Shown here piece by piece: positions 61,954 through 64,000 of a stretch of DNA of 64,000 nucleotides. Location: positions 62,001-126,000 of the forward strand of contig NZ_VIVR01000001.1 of NCBI RefSeq assembly GCF_007828955.1. The letters are read 5' to 3'. Both the position numbers and the translations under genes were made by a program. Source of the stretch: Kitasatospora atroaurantiaca (GTDB lineage: Bacteria; Actinomycetota; Actinomycetes; Streptomycetales; Streptomycetaceae). The notes under the pieces are model-generated. The model had not been told where the DNA came from. It did not search any database and saw nothing but the letters and a program-made list of their open reading frames with translations. Position 1 is the first letter of the stretch, and every line of letters begins with the position of its first letter.

Positions 61954-62733
61954 TCAGCCGCCCAGCCGGGTGAGGTGGGCCGCGCCGGGGCCGAGCAGCG
62001 GCGCCAGCGGCGCGGCGTCCGGGTACCAGGGCGCCTCGTACTCCCAGGACACCCAGCAGTCCGGCGGCAGCAGCCGGACGCACTCGCCGATGGGCAGCAC
62101 GCCCGCGCCGAGCGGCAGCGGAGTGAGGTCGGACCGTCCGACGACGTCCTTGACCTGGACGTAGCCGAGGTGGGGCCGAAGCGCGCCCCAGGTCGCCGAC
62201 GGGGTCTCGCCGGCCAGCCGGGTGTGGAGCAGGTCCCACAGCGCGCCGACCGCCGGGCGGCCTACGAGGTCGAGCACCCGGGCCACGTCCCGCCCGGCGC
62301 GGTGCGAGTCGTGCGTCTCCAGCAGGACGCGTACGCCCAGGGTGTGGGCCGCGTCGGCCACCGCGGCGAGGCGTCGGGCGGCGCGCTGGTCGGCCTCGCC
62401 GACCCATCCCTCGCCGCCCTGCGGGAACACCCGCACGAACGCGGCGCCCAGGTCGGCGGCCAGCCGGAGCTGGTCGAGCAGCGCGGAGATCAGCGGGCCG
62501 TCCTCACCCGGGGCGGCGACCCCGACGTAGCCGGCCACCGCGAGCGGGGTGAGGCCGGCCGCTTCGAGGGCACGCCGGGCGCGGCGCCGGGCGTCGGTCG
62601 GCATCGCCGGGTGCACGGGTTCGCCGGGCGCACAGCGCAGTTCGAGGCCGGCCCAGCCGTGGTCGGTGGCGAGTCGGATCACCTGATCGAGCGGCAGTCC
62701 CGGCAGGCCCAGGGTGGAGAAGGCGAGTCGCAC
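61954..62733 (-). CDS. sugar phosphate isomerase/epimerase (xylose isomerase-like TIM barrel)
   Basis: The protein has 259 residues. MRLAFSTLGLPGLPLDQVIR and DHGWAGLELRC open the AP-endonuclease-2-type barrel. GVRVLLETHDSHRAGRDVAR carries the metal-binding Glu and His, VGALWDLLHTRLAGETP another Asp/His pair, HLGYVQVKDVVG the next, and CWVSWEYEAPW the last Glu. Such enzymes isomerise or epimerise sugars and inositols, or cleave keto acids. It follows the DUF2264 gene by four bases and is cotranscribed with it. Confidence 0.88.
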   Translation of the reverse strand: MRLAFSTLGLPGLPLDQVIRLATDHGWAGLELRCAPGEPVHPAMPTDARRRARRALEAAGLTPLAVAGYVGVAAPGEDGPLISALLDQLRLAADLGAAFVRVFPQGGEGWVGEADQRAARRLAAVADAAHTLGVRVLLETHDSHRAGRDVARVLDLVGRPAVGALWDLLHTRLAGETPSATWGALRPHLGYVQVKDVVGRSDLTPLPLGAGVLPIGECVRLLPPDCWVSWEYEAPWYPDAAPLAPLLGPGAAHLTRLGG

Positions 62734-62737
62734 CGCG

Positions 62738-64000
62738 TCAGTCCTTTCGACGGATGGTGGGAGCGTCGGGGTCGAGCAGTGCCTCGTGCTCGCTGCCGTC
62801 CGGCCAGACCACGCGGATCAGGGCTCCGTCGGTGCGCACCTGGAGGCCGTCGAAGGAGCGGGTGGCCGACCGCGAGAGTCGGGCGACGGAGACGAACAGC
62901 GAGGGGCCGCTGCCGGTGCGGCCGGTCAGCGCGGGCAGCGCGCCGGCAGGGCCGAACGCCGTGCCGGCCAGCAGGCGGCTCGCCTCGGCGGCCGTGTACC
63001 CCTCGACGCGTTGGAGGACCGAGGTGAGCCGCGCGCCCTCCGGGTCGGCGGCTGCGCCGGCGCGCGGGCCGTCCGTCCACGTCTCGACCGCGTCGCCGGC
63101 CACCGCCCAGCCGCTGTGCCGTACCTCGGTGCCCGGCGCGGCGCCGGTGACCAGGTGCGCGTGGATCTCGTCGGCGCCCGAGGCGAGGACCAGCGAGGTG
63201 ACGGTGACCCCGGGCAGCTCGGTGCCGCCGATCCGCGGGTGGTGGGCGGAGGCGGCCCAGCCGTCGCCGGCGCCGAGCGGGCGGATCCGGCCGCGCTCGC
63301 TGAGTTCGCCGCCGACCACCAGGCCGAAGTGGTTGTCCGGCGGGCCGTCGTGCCGGGGCCCGGTGACGGTGGAGTAGCCGAGCCTGGCGTACAGCGGGTC
63401 GTCGGGCAGCACCTCGTCGGCCGGCTGGTCGTCACTGCCGTGGTTGTGCAGCCGGACCAGGCCGTCGGCAGCGGTGGACTGGATCAGCCAGCCGGGCCGG
63501 GTCAGCGGGAGGACGGCGTCGCCGCGTTCGACCGGCGCCGCCTCCTCGGGCTCCGTCCACACCGGATGGTCGGGCGGCAGCAGCAGCCCGAGGAAGCCCT
63601 TGCTCGCCCAGTACGGCGACGCCGGCCCGGAGTACGACTGGATCACCGGCGGGTGCGGGCCGAACCAGCCGAGCGAGAGCAGGCCGTCCGGCTGGAGGGA
63701 GCCGCGGTCGAGGAAGTAGCGAAGCGTGCCGGAGGCCAGGCGTCGGGTGGCGCCCGGCGCCAGCGGGGTGTGCCCGGTCAGCGCGCCCGCCCACAGCGGG
63801 GTCGCGGCGGCGAAGCGGTAGGTGAGCGAGCGGCCCTGGTGCATGGGGGCGCCGTCGGCACCGAAGGTGCGGGCGTAGCCGTCGAGGTGGGCGGCGAGGC
63901 GGCCCCCGTACGTGTCGAGCAGCTCGCGGTCGCCGGCCAGGTGGGCGTGCAGGACGGGGTAGAGGTGGAAGGCCCAGCCGTTGTAGTGGTCGAATGCGCG
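62738..64000 (-). CDS. DUF2264 domain protein (start outside window)
   Basis: The frame is open from the right window edge. It begins there with AFDHYNGWAFHLYPVLHAHL and continues DGAPMHQGRSLTYRFAAATP, then FLDRGSLQPDGLLSLGWFGP and YSGPASPYWASKGFLGLLLP. These are strong DUF2264 features: an alpha/alpha toroid related to unsaturated glucuronyl hydrolases and other PUL enzymes. A beta-sandwich C-terminus follows. It most likely processes oligosaccharides released by a lyase. At least 420 residues are visible. Confidence 0.88.
   Translation of the reverse strand, partial: RAFDHYNGWAFHLYPVLHAHLAGDRELLDTYGGRLAAHLDGYARTFGADGAPMHQGRSLTYRFAAATPLWAGALTGHTPLAPGATRRLASGTLRYFLDRGSLQPDGLLSLGWFGPHPPVIQSYSGPASPYWASKGFLGLLLPPDHPVWTEPEEAAPVERGDAVLPLTRPGWLIQSTAADGLVRLHNHGSDDQPADEVLPDDPLYARLGYSTVTGPRHDGPPDNHFGLVVGGELSERGRIRPLGAGDGWAASAHHPRIGGTELPGVTVTSLVLASGADEIHAHLVTGAAPGTEVRHSGWAVAGDAVETWTDGPRAGAAADPEGARLTSVLQRVEGYTAAEASRLLAGTAFGPAGALPALTGRTGSGPSLFVSVARLSRSATRSFDGLQVRTDGALIRVVWPDGSEHEALLDPDAPTIRRKD

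Noticed and set aside
1..64000. CRISPR arrays, tRNA/rRNA genes, riboswitches, replication origin
   Set aside because: No regularly spaced repeats, cloverleaf-like sequences, conserved rRNA segments, or DnaA-box clusters were noticed.

Overview
The window is high-GC actinomycete DNA. GTG and TTG starts are frequent, third codon positions are strongly GC-biased, Shine-Dalgarno sequences are GGAGG-like, and the families and insertion sequences are typical of Streptomyces/Kitasatospora. The mix of accessory metabolism, many insertion sequences (ISs) and decayed genes suggests a chromosome-arm or other accessory region, not the conserved core. No rRNA, tRNA or CRISPR array was seen.

1-6.6 kb: a PadR regulator with a partner membrane protein, a frameshifted IS5-family element that supplies the stop codon of an Rrf2 regulator, the divergent NAD(P)-binding oxidoreductase this regulator probably controls, IS and gene remnants, a DUF1801 protein and an aldo/keto reductase. 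6.6-13.2 kb: a compact, unusual gene set with no PKS/NRPS: an ATP-grasp enzyme facing a tightly coupled six-gene operon (radical SAM, archaeal-type S-adenosylmethionine synthetase, methyltransferase, phytanoyl-CoA-type dioxygenase, NAD-dependent epimerase, sulfotransferase). It looks like a small-molecule or amino-acid-derived pathway that makes its own SAM, and I do not recognise it. 13.5-26.3 kb: ordinary accessory genes (ligase remnant, erythromycin-esterase-like protein, toxin-antitoxin pair, flavoproteins, GlxA and Lrp regulators, SMP-30 lactonase, NAD synthetase).

26.4-35.6 kb: an IS cluster. It holds two IS630 fragments, a small MFS/ArsR cassette, an intact IS630 element with perfect 29-bp ends, a frameshifted IS5-type element, and an IS200/IS605 element whose tnpB is split by an intact IS110 element with a CT core.

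35.8-54.2 kb: a secreted GH5 glycosidase gene is cut in two by a 16,470-bp insertion (37356-53825). Two inverted 4,016-bp arms, with identical predicted proteins, flank an 8.4-kb Tn3-family transposon. Each arm encodes a complete tyrosine recombinase, a small HTH protein, a zinc-ribbon degenerate recombinase and a YrhB/Imm35-like protein. The Tn3 unit carries a tyrosine recombinase with a loxP-like palindrome, an ABC exporter and a two-component system. Its transposase is frameshifted.

54.3-64 kb: a polysaccharide-degradation neighbourhood: a Tat-exported PL8-type lyase, a TIM-barrel isomerase, a DUF2264 protein, and three paralogous regulators with a DeoR-type HTH and a LacI-type sugar-binding domain. 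The same 22-bp motif lies upstream of all three. The second copy has lost its C-terminus in a fusion with a LuxR fragment.
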